From Hyposmocoma kahamanoa (taxonomy: Eukaryota; Arthropoda; Insecta; Lepidoptera; Cosmopterigidae), in NCBI RefSeq assembly GCF_003589595.1, contig NW_020653856.1:2601981-2665980 (forward strand): 64,000 nt of DNA, read 5' to 3'. The number at the start of each line of letters is the position of its first letter. Positions within the stretch are counted from its first letter, which is position 1. A program made the position numbers and the translations under genes. The notes below the pieces were generated by a model. The model was given only the letters and a program-made list of their open reading frames with translations. It had not been told where the DNA came from and did not search any database. Positions 1-9,559 of the stretch are shown piece by piece.

Positions 1-190
1 TTACGTAATAATTTTATTTTGAATTAAATTTTTATTTAATTGATATTCAATTATTTTTTGTGAAATTACTCCACTAGTTTGTTATAATTATTAATACAAA
101 GATAGAACACTTAGAAAAAATTATTCGATCCGGCCGGATACGAACCGACGTCTCCTAGCAAACCGTGTTAGACGCCTATGCCAACTAAGT
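1..190 (-). repeat. tRNA-derived SINE (family A), head truncated
   Basis: Read on the minus strand, a tRNA-like head with an RNA polymerase III B box (GGTTCGTATCC, plus 136-146) is followed by an A/T-rich body. The same body occurs after the better heads at 20855 and 35055. The copy is cut off in the A box near 189. The mutated B box marks it as a retroposed pseudo-tRNA rather than a working tRNA gene. Confidence 0.7.
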
Positions 191-220
191 TAATTTTTTT
201 TAGCTTTGTTTTAAATTATA

Positions 221-425
221 TGAGATCCGTGGCTGAACGTTTACCATGCCGAATGGTTCGATTCCCAGGCCTGGAGAAATATTTGTATGACCTACATTTT
301 TTATCTCGTGAGTTTGGGTCAAATTTGTGGTTGTGCATGGGTGTGTCCATGGCACCCACAATACAGGGTTTCCCTAATGCTGGACAACGAGTGTGTTCGT
401 TATTATTATTATTTTATTTATTAAG
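221..425 (+). repeat. tRNA-derived SINE (family B)
   Basis: An A-box-like TGGCTGAACG (about 230) and a perfect B box GGTTCGATTCC (255-265) open the element. The body (isoleucine-free, non-coding, ending in a TTATTA run) recurs at 3950, 15540, 39165, 41190 and 48760. The short open frame across it is incidental. Confidence 0.75.
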
Positions 426-1054
426 ATAATGTATTTCCTATTTCAATTCTAGATTGGACACAGTTATGCAAACTAGAACCAACCCACAAAATGTCACTTT
501 CAAGATAACTTTGACTTTGACTTTTCTAAAAACAGTGTGAAGAAATAAATAGGTAAGTTATTTGAGACCAACAGCGTTAGTAATGTGTAGCATTAAGAAT
601 GATATAGGGAAACTATTATATTATATAGCAATAAATAGAAAACATTATGTATCTTTTTATTTAGTTAACGTGAACAATGTTCTAGTTTTCGTAATGAAAG
701 CGCTAAAGATCTACAATACTTTAGTACATGTGACATGGATCCATGTAGCATATTTAAAAAAATACATTTTATGAAGTTAAACAGTATGGTTCTTTTTAGC
801 TATTAAAAAGTTACTTATTTAGTGTTGGTACCCTGAAGGACTTTTATTTTCTCCGTTTTGGCTTGGTATATTGCCAAGATCTTTTGTGAGCGGGTAAAGG
901 ACACGTCTGGTGTTCTACCTAAAAACATAACTCAATTTCACTCGAGGTGTAGGTTGGTTCTTGTTTGCATAACTATGTCCAATTGTTAAAAGTATGAATA
1001 ATAAGTAACTCATATTTTTATATTTTTCGACTCGACCAGAAACCAGTTAATATG
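426..1054. other. Intergenic or intronic, no gene seen
   Basis: No coding frame with recognisable motifs. A short TTGACTTTGACTTTT run near 508-522 resembles the simple-sequence tails of RTE-like LINEs found elsewhere in the window. Confidence 0.4.
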
Positions 1055-1352
1055 GTGATTTTTTTTATGATATGTAGCGGCGGGGCGGATAAATCTTGCG
1101 TCTGGTAAGCAGCGACATGCCAACCCATGACAGATGCACTGCCACTCACAGTTTTACATCGTAATGGTTTGAGGGACACTGCCACTGCGCCCCTCACTTA
1201 GAGACTTAAGTTGATAAGTCCGTAATTTCACCACCACCCTTACCTTTCAAAATCGGAACGCAGTAACGCTCATATTACCGCTTGGCGACAGAAGTAGGTA
1301 AGGCAGTATTTTCCTGGACGAACTCTTTCACAAGAAGCTCTACTGCTACTAA
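1055..1352 (+). repeat. Family C interspersed repeat, copy 1
   Basis: Begins with a T run and runs through blocks shared by about a dozen other copies, such as TTGACAAGTCC-type, TTTCAAAA-CGGAACGCAG-type and CTCTTTCACAAG-type words. It has no coding capacity. The class of element is not clear to me. Confidence 0.7.
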
Positions 1353-1764
1353 CAAGTTGGTGACTTTACACGTTTTCTAACAATTGTCACCTGTTTTTCT
1401 ACGTGCAGGTTTCAATATCTTGAACGTGCAAATTACAAGAAATTTTCTAGATAGACTCAATTGTTTTACTGTTTATTGTTTTCACTCACAAAACAAAGTA
1501 TTTCAATAATTTAAATTCACAAGGCCTACCTTTGAATTTAAATGAAATAATAGAGCTCGGGAAAGTCCATAGCTTGTTAGCAAACTCTGCACTGTGTTTG
1601 AACAAAATGTTGGTATATAAACAAACAAACGGAGAGAAAACTTTGTCAATTTTATACTTCGAAAAGTACATTTAGGGGTCGTGCCAGAAAATTTTCGAAC
1701 AAACATTTTAATACTTGACCTGTTATGTTTCATATATTTTGAAATTATTGAATACATATTAGAT
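1353..1764. other. No gene seen; weak repeat similarity
   Basis: Bases about 1350-1420 (around CTACGTGCAGGTTTC) resemble the repeat at 29275 and 50970. Two overlapping short open frames on the minus strand lack motifs and are probably chance. Confidence 0.35.
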
Positions 1765-2012
1765 TTTTTTTTTATAATATTAAGCAACGGTACGAGCAAG
1801 AAGTGCGCCTAATGGTAAGCTACACGTTTCCTCCATAAAAGTTACAGTGCCACTCAGAGCTTTAAATCGCAAGGATCTGAGGGGCACTACCACTGCGGCC
1901 GTCACCCTGAGACATAAGTTGACAAGTCCTATGTGGCTGTAATTTTACCAGCACAGCAGAAATAGGTAAGGTGGCAGTACTACCCTGGACGACCTCTTTC
2001 ACGAGGAACTAT
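1765..2012 (+). repeat. Family C interspersed repeat, copy 2
   Basis: Same order of sequence blocks as the copy at 1055, starting with a T run and ending around CTCTTTCACGAGGAAC. Diverged and non-coding. Confidence 0.7.
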
Positions 2013-2094
2013 TAAATTTAGCTAATTGAATTTAGTTAGGTATATTTTAATTATAGTCTAGTTATATATTGTATATAGGTCATCGTAGGCAGTC

Positions 2095-2280
2095 TGGTCA
2101 CTGTTGTGCTTCCAGAGTACCTAATACCTTTATGTATTGACTTGTTCCCTGGATGTTATAACTTGGACCTTTTCAAGGCGAGAGTGAATAGGCATTATTT
2201 AGGTGTGCATGGTCCATCACTTTCCATCAGGTGGGATGGAGGTCGAATGCACACTTATTTTTTAAATAAAAAAGTATAAT
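2095..2280 (+). repeat. LINE 3' end (family D)
   Basis: Matches the tail of the jockey/CR1-like LINE whose reverse-transcriptase C-terminus is readable at 33232-33860. Shared blocks include GACTTGTTCCCTG and GAGAGTGAATAGGCATTAT, and the copy ends in an A-rich run. It is 5'-truncated, as is usual for target-primed LINE insertions. Confidence 0.7.
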
Positions 2281-2317
2281 GCTGTTTTAACTGTTTTGTT
2301 TTTTATATGTAACGTAT

Positions 2318-2420
2318 CTTCAATTCCCGGGCCGGAAGAACTATTTGTATGGCTTACATTTATTTTTGTCGTGTGTTTGGATGTAATTTGTGGTTGTCTA
2401 TGTGTGTAAATGTATGTATT
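2318..2420 (+). repeat. SINE family B fragment
   Basis: Contains the part from just after the B box (ATTCCCGGGCCGG) into the body (TTTGTGGTTGTCTATGTG-type block). The head is missing. Confidence 0.6.
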
Positions 2421-3536
2421 GTCATTTTATGCATGGAAATTATATCTAAACCATTAGAAAAATATAATAGATACTAGCAATTATTTTACTGCGGTATAAA
2501 TTTAGAAGAAAAGTACGCAATGTACGCCATTTTTCCAGGTTCTCAACTTGTCGCATCCATTGCGTGCCAGCAGTCTTCCGCAGATTGTCACTTCGCCTGA
2601 CCAGAGGGCGACCTACACTATGGTTGCCGAGTCGTAGTCTCCACTCAAGAACTCGTTTCCCCCATCGGTTATCCGATATAGAGGGTACGCATCAAGTGTT
2701 GCAATATATTGGCTGTTCCATACAAAGTTGGATAATAAATTCCTTATTCAAATTTTAGAAATCATGTTAATACTGTGATATACAAGCTGCCCGAAAAAAA
2801 TAATACCAAGCGAAAATTCAGAGGTAACACTCTGAGAGGAACTTTTATCACCCCCATTTATTCTCGATTGTTTGTAATTTTCGTGTTATTATTTTTTAAT
2901 GTTTTTTTTACCCAACTCTGATTTTCACGACTTATTTGGCCATGGTAATGTGAATAAATTTGACAGGATGTCTGATAAAATGTATAAGGTTTTATAATAC
3001 TCTCAACGGTGTTTGAATTCCTTTTATTGAATTGTTTTTTTAAATAAAACTAATTTATTATTGATAATGCGTCAGCTAAGTCAAGCATATCATGAAAGTC
3101 AGCTTGGTAAAAGTATTTGAGCAAATTTAAAACTCGATTCGACGCTTAGCAATGTTTTTTGTGACACCATGTATATATGAAATTATTTTTAACAAAACAC
3201 AATTATGGCAACACGAAAATTTGAGAAACTCCATAAATTTCACGAAAGTGGCAAATTGAGATACTAAATAACAAAGTTTTAAATAGCTATTTGTGACCAT
3301 TTATAAATCTCTGTCAACATTATGAAGGTGGAAAAGTATTCTTAATAAGAAACGGCTATTAAAATTTTCAACGTGTTTTCTATCGTAGCATTCAGTTACG
3401 ATGTTCATGTATTTGTATAAAGACTTAATACGTTTTCTAAGGGTTGTTAACATTTTTCGTCACTGTAATTAGAAGCATTACTACTAAATATTGACAAATA
3501 TACATAACTTAAAAAATAAAGTATACGGTACATACC
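2421..3536. other. No gene seen
   Basis: AT-rich. Only short, motif-free open frames. I recognise no repeat family or RNA gene here. Confidence 0.35.
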
Positions 3537-3569
3537 GCCGCAATGATGGAACTAACAAGTCGGGCCTGC

Positions 3570-3870
3570 TGGTAAGGTTTATTCGCAATAGAGCTCCCTG
3601 TGAAAGAGCTCGTATAGGAAAGTACTGCCACCTTACTTACCTATTACTGTCTGTAATTTGAGCGTTACAGCGTTCGGATTTTGAAGGGCAACGGTGCTGG
3701 CGTAGTTACAGACACATGGGCATTGTCTACTTAATTAATGTCTCAGGGTGACAGGCGTAGAGACAGATGCAGCTCCGAGTGCATTGCTAATGCCATGAAT
3801 AGACGTATCGCTTTCCACCAGGCGTCCGACTTGTTCGTCCCTTTACGTGGTATCATGAAAAAAAGATAGT
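3570..3870 (-). repeat. Family C interspersed repeat, copy 3
   Basis: Reverse-complement copy of the repeat at 1055. On the minus strand it starts after the A run near 3860 and ends near the ctcttt-type block at 3600. Confidence 0.65.
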
Positions 3871-3949
3871 ACATTGCTCTGATTCTCAATATAGAAAATT
3901 CCCGTGTTTGAGATCAGGTAATTGGTGTAGTTGTTTGACTCTTTATTAT

Positions 3950-4160
3950 TATTTACTAACAGGTACACTAATAAATAAATAACGCACACACTCATGGCCC
4001 CGCACTAGGAAGACCCTGGACAAAGGACAGACCACAAATTACACCCAAACTCATGAGAGAAATAAATGTAGGCCATACAAATAGTTCTCCCGGCCAGGGA
4101 ATCGAACCTGGGAACTCTGCGCAGCAGTCCAGCGTGGTAACCGTTCGGCCTTGGAGGCAG
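3950..4160 (-). repeat. SINE family B, nearly full length
   Basis: Minus-strand copy with A box and B box (GGTTCGATTCC, plus about 4096-4106), followed by the family B body and a TTATTA-type tail at the left edge. Confidence 0.7.
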
Positions 4161-4189
4161 TATTGAGTTTTGAATTTGTCCTTCTCCCC

Positions 4190-4880
4190 CTCAGAGGTTG
4201 TCCCTATCTACCGACCCGAGAGATGGGGTTTTCCGGAAAGACTACGGGCTCGATGGCAAGAGCAGGGTACAGCGGGCGTCCGGGCTAAGCCCTGCGGCAG
4301 TGATACGCTTTCGCGGGCGTCTCTAGTGGACCCGGACTTGGAAATGTACTTGGGTTGTGTGGTTAGGTGCAAAGACGGTCATGTTTGCCTGCGGTCTAGT
4401 TGAAGGCCTGAAGCGAGGAGACGCGCGGGACACGTGAGTTGCCCTTTAAGTTGGAAGCTATGTCCGGACATTGTCGCAGTATACTGCGACTGGCTTCTCC
4501 GGCACTAGCCCGGAGGGCTAGTAGAGGTTAGGCTCGACATCCTCCAGTCATTCCAGCTGCTTAGGTTATTGGGAACTGGAAAGACGTCTTGTTTCGGCGT
4601 CGGGAAGTGAGCGTGCCTTACAGCTCCGACACCAATGAGGAGATTTGGCAGTGGACTCAGAGTCGATGGCTTAGCGGTGGCAACCGCTAGTTGTGCAATG
4701 TGTAACGGTAAGTGAGCATGCCTACAGCTCCGATACCTATTTGGAAAATAGGGAGAGTGCTGTACGTGCACCTGGGGCGGCTTACCCGAGGCACTTGCCT
4801 CTCGAAGAACCGTATGAAGTCAAGTGACAGAGGTCTTTGTGAACTTAAGAGGTTCCTGTGCGCGCACAGATTATAGTGCC
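4190..4880 (+). repeat. GC-rich unclassified repeat (family I)
   Basis: A stretch clearly richer in G and C than its surroundings. Its first 180 bases recur at 53403-53575 (shared words CCGACC-GAGAGATGGGG, GGCGTCCGGGC-AAGCCCTGCG). The four short open frames across it have no recognisable domain. It could be the 5' untranslated part of a LINE or part of an LTR element. Confidence 0.5.
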
Positions 4881-4954
4881 CTACTCGTATACCCTAAGGG
4901 TCGGTAGAGAGGGTCACTGTAATCAAAACTAATGTAGAAAGACACGGGGCTGTC

Positions 4955-5095
4955 CTCCTCCGTGTTAGAGTGGCTTGCACACCGGTTTTCGTGTCGTTGC
5001 CATCTCTGAGCTCCCGAGTTCGTTCCCCGGTCAGATCAATGTAGAAAACTAACTTTTCTGTTATTTTCTCGGATCTGGGAGCTTGTGATACCGTC
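4955..5095 (+). repeat. tRNA-derived SINE (second head type), fragment
   Basis: Matches the minus-strand SINE at 27232-27372 from GCTTGCACACCGG through the decayed B box region and the following TCAATGTAGAAAA body. The A box part is absent. Confidence 0.55.
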
Positions 5096-5204
5096 ATTGT
5101 TTCCGATTTCCATAACGCAAGTGCTTTATTTACTTTAAGATCGGAGCAACTTATGTGATGTTGTCTAATATTTATTTCTATTAATAAATATCATTTTATT
5201 TCCA

Positions 5205-5500
5205 AAAGACAAGGCCAAGCGCCCGGGTTTTGTTAACGGCGGGTTTATATCGGGTTAAGACTTATTAACGCCCGAAATCAAAGACAAAAACTATTTATAA
5301 ATAGTTGTCGAAATAATATCATCAAATTTGATGATATTATTATAAAGTGTTTATTGCTATCTCGATTTTTAAACAATTCGATTTGCCTCTAAATCGTTTC
5401 TCTATAATGCATCGATACAAATCGTTAGATCGCAGGACTTTTAGCAGCGCTGCAAACGCGATGCATTAGGGATTGCATCGCTACACTTGTGATTTATCGG
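5205..5500 (+). repeat. Unclassified repeat (family H)
   Basis: Related to 61655-61985: both start near GCGCCCGGGTTTT, share GGGTTAA-type words and contain clustered ATCGATAC-type motifs. This copy also holds a perfect 30-bp palindrome centred at 5326/5327. Non-coding. Confidence 0.45.
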
Positions 5501-5504
5501 TGAT

Positions 5505-5690
5505 TTTTTTTATAATATCAAGTGACGGGACAAACTAGTCATGCGCCAGATGATAAGCTATACGCCTACTCATAACAGTTGCAGTGCCATTCAGAGTTTT
5601 AAATCGCAAAGATCTGAGGGGCACTACCACTGCGTCTGTCACCCTGAGACATAAGTTGACAAGTCCCCATGTGCCTGTAATTTCACGATT
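5505..5690 (+). repeat. Family C interspersed repeat, copy 4
   Basis: Starts at a T run followed by ATAATATCAAGTGACGGGAC and stops about two thirds of the way through the family consensus, so the 3' part is missing. Confidence 0.65.
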
Positions 5691-6234
5691 TCTTAGTGGT
5701 CAGAATCCACAGGATTGCAAGTTAGGTGTATTGTGGATTTGCCTATTATTAGTTTAAAAAAGGTTTTTCGTTTAAAGAAGTATGAAATTATACCGAATTC
5801 CGTATTCGCGGTTTCTGCCCACGTATTTAAGCAATAATGAGTTAAAACCTTAGGGTGAAAACCTGGTTAAAATCCGGGCCGGTTGCTGCCCACGTTTGCC
5901 CATCTCTGTTTTCAACCCTTCCTTCAAGTCAGTCGTCTTGACAGTGGTCAATGTATAATATTTACAGCACAACTTTGTTGCCTATGGTGCTAATTTAATT
6001 TTAATATTTTACCCAATTAGCAATTGCGCCACTTCTGAATAGCTATTGTCCAAAGTTTTCAACAAATTTTGTTACAAATGTTTCGAAAGTTAGGAGTTTC
6101 ATTGGGTTTTTACCGGCAAGAAAAACAAGTGATTTTGATATAACTTTTTTTGGTATAACTTTTGATATTTTTCTCTCTTGCTTCATTACATACATATATC
6201 TTTTGATACAAGCCCTCCTATTCTCACTACGCAA
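5691..6234. other. No gene seen
   Basis: The 102-residue minus-strand open frame that starts in the following repeat has no motifs and depends on repeat sequence, so I do not call it. Confidence 0.35.
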
Positions 6235-6425
6235 TCCCTTTTTAACCGACTTCAAAAAAAAGGGGGAGGTTCGCAATAACTCCGCCATTTGTGAACCAAT
6301 TTTGATGATTCTTTTTTTGTTGGAAAGAAGATACCTCAGTTGTGGTCCCATTTAAATTTCAAGAAAATATTCCACCTCTAAGGGTTGCAAACCAGGGGAT
6401 GAATGACTTTTGAGATACTCTTCTC
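6235..6425 (+). repeat. Unclassified repeat (family F), copy 1
   Basis: Starts near AACCGACTTCAAAAA and carries the shared blocks GATAACTCCG and GTTGGAAAGA. Five further copies are at 6548, 15335, 20305, 49650 and 63705. Non-coding; class unknown to me. Confidence 0.6.
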
Positions 6426-6439
6426 TCCTCTCTGAGATC

Positions 6440-6530
6440 GTCCTCTGTCCATTTTCCTGCTTGCAGACTTGTTCCCTGAACTTAGGCTTTTTCAAGGTGA
6501 GAGTGAATAAATATTATTTAGGTGTGCTTT
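6440..6530 (+). repeat. LINE 3' end fragment (family D)
   Basis: Short stretch with CAGACTTGTTCCCTGAA and GAGAGTGAATAAATATTAT, as in the longer LINE tails at 2095 and 21570. Confidence 0.55.
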
Positions 6531-6547
6531 ACTTGCATTTTTATTTA

Positions 6548-6778
6548 TATTAACCGACTTCAAAAAGAGGAGGTTCTCATTTCGATTGCATGTGTTTTTG
6601 TATGTTACGCGATAACTCCGACATTCGTGAACCATTTTGATGGTTCTTTTTTTGTTGGAAAGAGGATACGTCAGAAGTGGTCCTATTTAAATTTGAAGAA
6701 AATATTCCGCCTCTAAGGGTAGCAAACAAAGGGATGAACGACTTTTGAGGTCGGTTTTTAGTGCTCTATACTGAGATT
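6548..6778 (+). repeat. Unclassified repeat (family F), copy 2
   Basis: A fuller copy, from AACCGACTTCAAAAAGAGG to the CTCTATACTGAGATTATT end. Two family F copies lie within 350 bases here, in the same orientation. Confidence 0.65.
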
Positions 6779-6819
6779 ATTGTTTACATAAATGGCTGAG
6801 TAAAGAAAAAAGTCCTCCA

Positions 6820-6960
6820 GCAAAAAGTTGTTAAAAACCAAAATCAATCAATGCAAGCATGCAAAAATTGGTAAGGTCCGCTAGTTCGTTTCGTATCTCA
6901 GTAGACAACGTCTATTACGGTCTGCTGGAAGACGTTGGTTTGACAACTTTTATTGATATA
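6820..6960 (+). repeat. SINE family A, strongly diverged
   Basis: Shares the 5' leader (AAAAATT-GGTAAGGTCCG) and the tRNA-like block of the copies at 20790 and 34980, but the A and B boxes are mutated. Confidence 0.5.
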
Positions 6961-6975
6961 CACTAGTAAATATCG

Positions 6976-7170
6976 AGTTCTTAGGTTTTCGCGAATGTTA
7001 CAAGTAGGAAATGAATTATTTTTCCGTATTTATATTTGTTTTTTCAAACAAAGCAATGTTCGGGACCTTTACAGGTCCCAGGATCTTGGGACCAGTTAAG
7101 GGCCCGAAACTTTGGTTTGTTTGAAAAAAAAAAAAACAAATATACGCGATTTAAATCCGGAAAAATAGTC
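6976..7170. repeat. Penelope-like end sequences in head-to-head inverted pair
   Basis: The left part runs from ATCGAGTTCTTAGG through a TTTGTTTTTTCAAACAAA block to a CTTTACAGGTCCC block. The right part is its approximate reverse complement, passing GGGCCCGAAAC and ending at ACGCGATTTAAATCCGG. Both match the ends of the Penelope fragment at 18790-19740. The pair forms a long imperfect hairpin centred near 7085. Confidence 0.65.
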
Positions 7171-7509
7171 TCACAGCTTATAATAATTAAATAGTCTCGT
7201 AGCTTTACACTGGTAAAGCTAAACTGTTTATTTGGGACCAAGACAGAATAAAAATGAGTTTATTGCATTTAAAACAGACTGTATTATAAGTGTATATGCT
7301 ACGTTAACTAAATAATTTAGTACTGGTGTACTAAAATATAATTGGAATATTGTTATAAAATTAATCAAAGTGTAATTACAAAAACTGTATCCAAGCTGGG
7401 CCCCGTCAGGGCCCCGTTTGTTTATCCTGTTTCTCAAATTATTTTTTTACTACAACTAAATTACAAACAATATTGTTTTGTACCAACTTTATAAATTAAA
7501 ACTGAGTCA
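7171..7509. other. No gene seen
   Basis: AT-rich flank of the LTR element, with a small GGGCCCCGTCAGGGCCCC inverted block around 7388-7415. Two short minus-strand open frames have no motifs. Confidence 0.35.
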
Positions 7510-7513
7510 TGTT
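7510..7513. repeat. Target-site duplication of the LTR element, left copy
   Basis: TGTT lies directly outside the left LTR and is repeated at 15057-15060 directly outside the right one. Four-base duplications are usual for errantivirus integrases. Confidence 0.75.
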
Positions 7514-7804
7514 AATTACGTAGGCTGCGGCCGGAGGTTCCAAAAAAAACCGAAATTAATTTAAATAATTTAATTTAAAAAAGGAAATACAATATAATAT
7601 AAACTTATGTGGCTAACTATTCTAGTGTCCTAATCGAAGTATGATTATGGAATGCCCGTTTGTCGAGCTTGATTTGGCAATTGGCAATCGTGCTGGCTCA
7701 GGTCACGTTCCGCAGCGTAGGCGCCTCGTGAACTTGCGGATGTTTTCCACCAGAATGGGGTGAATGCAAAGTTGGCGATCTTCATAGCAGAGGGATGTGT
7801 AACA
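7514..7804 (-). repeat. 3' LTR of the errantivirus
   Basis: A 291-bp direct repeat of 14766-15056. On the minus strand it begins TGTTACAC and ends ACGTAATT. An A/T-rich middle (TTTATATTATATTG) could serve as a TATA-like element and polyadenylation region; that is inference. Confidence 0.93.
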
Positions 7805-7815
7805 CCTCCACCCTT
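7805..7815 (-). other. Polypurine tract
   Basis: On the minus strand AAGGGTGGAGG directly precedes the 3' LTR. This purine-rich stretch is where plus-strand DNA synthesis would start. It is 10 bases downstream of the env stop codon. Confidence 0.75.
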
Positions 7816-7825
7816 AGTTCGGCAA

Positions 7826-9559
7826 CTATTTTAGCACGTTTAGTGAAAATGTGGCCGGAAGTCTCCCTTGGGATATTTGTTCAGCCTGGTTTGTAGGCAC
7901 ATCGTAAATATCTGTCCTCTCTGTTGAATTCGTCTGCAAAGAAACTTTTCTGGATTTGTATCGTTTGTAGGCAATGATGATAACGAGTGCACTTGCACTA
8001 AGTAGTGTTGCATAAAAGGGTACTGTAGTATGATATAAGGTATCCGTCTGCTGTTGATTAAGTTGTACAGGCGTTTCTAACATGGCTTTTCTTTGAATGT
8101 CGTGCAGTGATTTCAGGTTAATTGAATTGAGGATTACGTGGTTGGAGGCTACGGTCTGTTTCTCGACATCGTACGGAATCTTCATCAACTTAAGAGGCTG
8201 GCCTTTTAATTCGTTGTTCTCATTTGTAATGGTGAACTCGGTTGTGCGCAGATGGCATCCAGGAGGAATGGTAGCAAGGTAGCTTCCTTGTAGTGAATTG
8301 TAGTCATCTCTTTTACAGGATAATTGTACTCTGGCAGGTGTTGGTAGATACAGAACATAATGTTGGTCGTCGAGTTTCTCCATAGATTCTCTTGATATTG
8401 AGACATTAGTGAAGCGACAGGATTCCGGGAGGGCTTGATTGATGATAAGTTGTTGAATACAGTCAGGCTTCGTGCGTACTTGATGATGTGTCCCTTTTTC
8501 ACAGAGATACCAGTTTCTTACCTTCGGGCATTCTGCCTCCATGTACACGAATGTTATCTCGGAGGTTGCTATGAATGGATAGGAAGGGATGAGCGCTTGG
8601 TGATGTTTATTAGGGACTATGGAAAGTTTATAAAGGTTAAATATAATATTAGAAACTACAGGAAATCGAAAAATTATTACTATTTTCTTTTCTATATAAT
8701 AGTAGCCGGGTTTTATAATATCGTAGTATTCTCTAAGCTCTAAATCTAGTACTTGATTATTATTATAAGTTTTCTTCATTACTTCTAGCATAGTTTTTAG
8801 TACCCTTATATCTATCATAGAATGGTGCGTCGTGGAGGCACGAATGAAAGCTAAACTATTTTCTATTCTAAGTAATTCGTCCATCAGATCCTCAGTGTTT
8901 CTACTGATAATTTCCAACAGCTGGGCGAACTTAGCATATTTTATTAAACTACTTTCCCTAAAAGCATTACTATCTATTAATAATTCTATAGTTGAGTTTA
9001 ATCTACTTTGATTGTCAATCAATGTGGTTAATGTAATATTAAACTGAGACATCCATTCTTTGTTTAAACTAATGTGACTGTTGAGCTCGGAAACTAATTT
9101 GTTTTCGTTGTTTCTGGATAACTGAATAGCATTATTAAAACTAACAGCATCTGAATGGTCTAAATTACCCGTGATACTTTTAATTATAGAACCCAGGCCA
9201 TCTACTAGGCCCCGTTCAACCCGAATTGGTTCTAAGGATTTCAACTGAGTTAAAATTTTATCAATTTTTTGGGTAACATATTCTATTTGAAGTTCGTACA
9301 ATTGAATGGTATCATTAGGGAGGCGAGTTTTGTATGTCTGTAATTCAGTCTGAAGAGAATAAACTTTACTTTCAATGTCGTCAAGTTGAATGTACTGGAT
9401 AAAGGTATGATATTGAGTAGTTAGTCTAGTTGATCCAAGTCTGTATGGGAGTAGTCCAGGTCCCTCAGCTAGGCTTTCGATTTTTATGTCTCGTGACCTG
9501 GTCAGTTGAATGGTCAGTAACAGATGAATCCTGCAACAATTTAGCTCCTTTAGGAACAC
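7826..9559 (-). CDS. env: Envelope (fusion-type) protein, env
   Basis: Open frame of 577 codons after pol, overlapping the end of pol by 95 bases. In errantiviruses env encodes a membrane glycoprotein for cell-to-cell spread. Visible features: a furin-type site R-V-E-R at about residues 113-116, followed at once by a glycine-rich G-L-V-D-G-L-G block typical of errantivirus fusion peptides; a long helical, coiled-coil-prone region after it; and a C-terminal membrane span (about 513-530) with a roughly 47-residue basic, hydrophilic tail. The frame opens with GTG, not ATG, so the true N-terminus probably comes from splicing. A candidate acceptor TTGCAG lies just upstream of a short hydrophobic stretch (I-H-L-L-L-T-I) that could be part of a signal peptide. 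No internal stops. Confidence 0.9.
   Translation of the reverse strand: MFLKELNCCRIHLLLTIQLTRSRDIKIESLAEGPGLLPYRLGSTRLTTQYHTFIQYIQLDDIESKVYSLQTELQTYKTRLPNDTIQLYELQIEYVTQKIDKILTQLKSLEPIRVERGLVDGLGSIIKSITGNLDHSDAVSFNNAIQLSRNNENKLVSELNSHISLNKEWMSQFNITLTTLIDNQSRLNSTIELLIDSNAFRESSLIKYAKFAQLLEIISRNTEDLMDELLRIENSLAFIRASTTHHSMIDIRVLKTMLEVMKKTYNNNQVLDLELREYYDIIKPGYYYIEKKIVIIFRFPVVSNIIFNLYKLSIVPNKHHQALIPSYPFIATSEITFVYMEAECPKVRNWYLCEKGTHHQVRTKPDCIQQLIINQALPESCRFTNVSISRESMEKLDDQHYVLYLPTPARVQLSCKRDDYNSLQGSYLATIPPGCHLRTTEFTITNENNELKGQPLKLMKIPYDVEKQTVASNHVILNSINLKSLHDIQRKAMLETPVQLNQQQTDTLYHTTVPFYATLLSASALVIIIAYKRYKSRKVSLQTNSTERTDIYDVPTNQAEQISQGRLPATFSLNVLK

Noticed and set aside
8097..8743. Plus-strand open frames opposite env
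   Set aside because: Shadows of the env coding strand without motifs.
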